From positions 1 to 5,410 of the forward strand of contig QMKU01000118.1 in NCBI GenBank assembly GCA_003646525.1: a DNA stretch of 5,410 nt. Direction: 5' to 3'. Origin of the DNA: Campylobacterota bacterium. GTDB lineage: Bacteria > Campylobacterota > Campylobacteria > Campylobacterales > Sulfurovaceae. The position numbers and the translations under genes are program-made. The notes beneath the pieces were generated by a model that saw nothing but the letters and a program-made list of their open reading frames with translations, made no database searches and was not told the DNA's origin. Positions 5,345 through 5,410 of the stretch are shown here, in pieces. Position 1 is the first letter of the stretch. Every line of letters begins with the position of its first letter.

Positions 5345-5410
5345 CTATTTAATAGATGCCTCAAGCATTTTAACTGCTTTGTTTGACTCTTTAAGTAGAG
5401 GGATATTAAG
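5345..5410 (-). CDS. C-terminal end of an unidentified leftward gene, cut by window edge
   Basis: The minus strand reads 21 codons open from the window edge to TAG at 5345-5347. The peptide is LNIPLLKESNKAVKMLEASI plus a final Lys, an amphipathic helix-like tail with a composition typical of a soluble bacterial protein C-terminus. No family can be named from so little. An open frame of this length could also occur by chance, so the call rests on the protein-like composition and on the stem-loop just downstream. Confidence 0.4.
   Translation of the reverse strand, partial: LNIPLLKESNKAVKMLEASIK

Noticed and set aside
5289..5352. Short plus-strand frame reading EPERSRSRYYSLKIDIYRLSI before a stop
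   Set aside because: It is about 21 codons long with a stop a few codons upstream and no start codon or ribosome site. It might be a remnant of something but nothing supports that.
1..5410. CRISPR array, tRNA, rRNA or insertion sequence
   Set aside because: No regularly spaced repeats, cloverleaf arms, rRNA signatures, transposase genes or terminal inverted repeats with target duplications were seen.

Overview
This window looks like ordinary chromosomal DNA from a sulfur- or hydrogen-oxidising member of the Campylobacterota (Epsilonproteobacteria), perhaps close to Sulfurovum or Sulfurimonas. That placement is inference: the DNA is moderately AT-rich, promoters show strong or extended -10 boxes with weak -35 boxes, genes are tightly packed, and the proteins are of types common in that group. 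No rRNA or marker gene is present to prove it.

Layout. Positions 1-1963 hold a leftward two-gene operon: an M20D-type N-acyl amino acid amidohydrolase (764-1963), then, after a 3-nt gap, a gene starting with GTG that runs off the left edge (1-760). The second gene encodes an anti-sigma-factor-like GHKL ATPase domain fused to a GNAT acetyltransferase domain. It is easy to miss because it has no stop codon in the window and starts with GTG. A 95-bp divergent promoter region (1964-2058) separates this operon from a rightward pair: an exported HlyD-type periplasmic adaptor (2059-2850) and, with a 4-nt ATGA overlap, a cytoplasmic molybdopterin/[4Fe-4S] oxidoreductase of 598 residues (2847-4643).

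Positions 4644-4765 lie between convergent genes and carry several stem-loops, one of which fits a terminator for the next leftward gene. That gene (4766-5101) encodes an unrecognised 111-residue protein ending in a Cys-Gly-Gly-Gly-Cys-Asp tail. Its upstream region (5102-5344) contains a short extended -10 promoter, a concentric double inverted repeat in an operator-like position, and an imperfect stem-loop. The last 66 bases read as the C-terminal end of another leftward gene that is cut by the window edge.

How the genes may work together. The amidohydrolase and the acetyltransferase fusion are probably co-transcribed and translationally coupled, and could act in opposite directions on acylated substrates, but this is only inference. 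The adaptor and the Mo enzyme are clearly co-translated, yet act in different compartments, with no transporter, FeS subunit, quinone-linked subunit or maturation chaperone beside them. I see no mobile element, CRISPR array, tRNA or rRNA. The points most worth a second look are the GHKL-GNAT fusion with a Glu-to-Gln change at the expected catalytic base, the odd adaptor/Mo-enzyme pair, and the small Cys-tailed protein with a palindrome upstream of its promoter.
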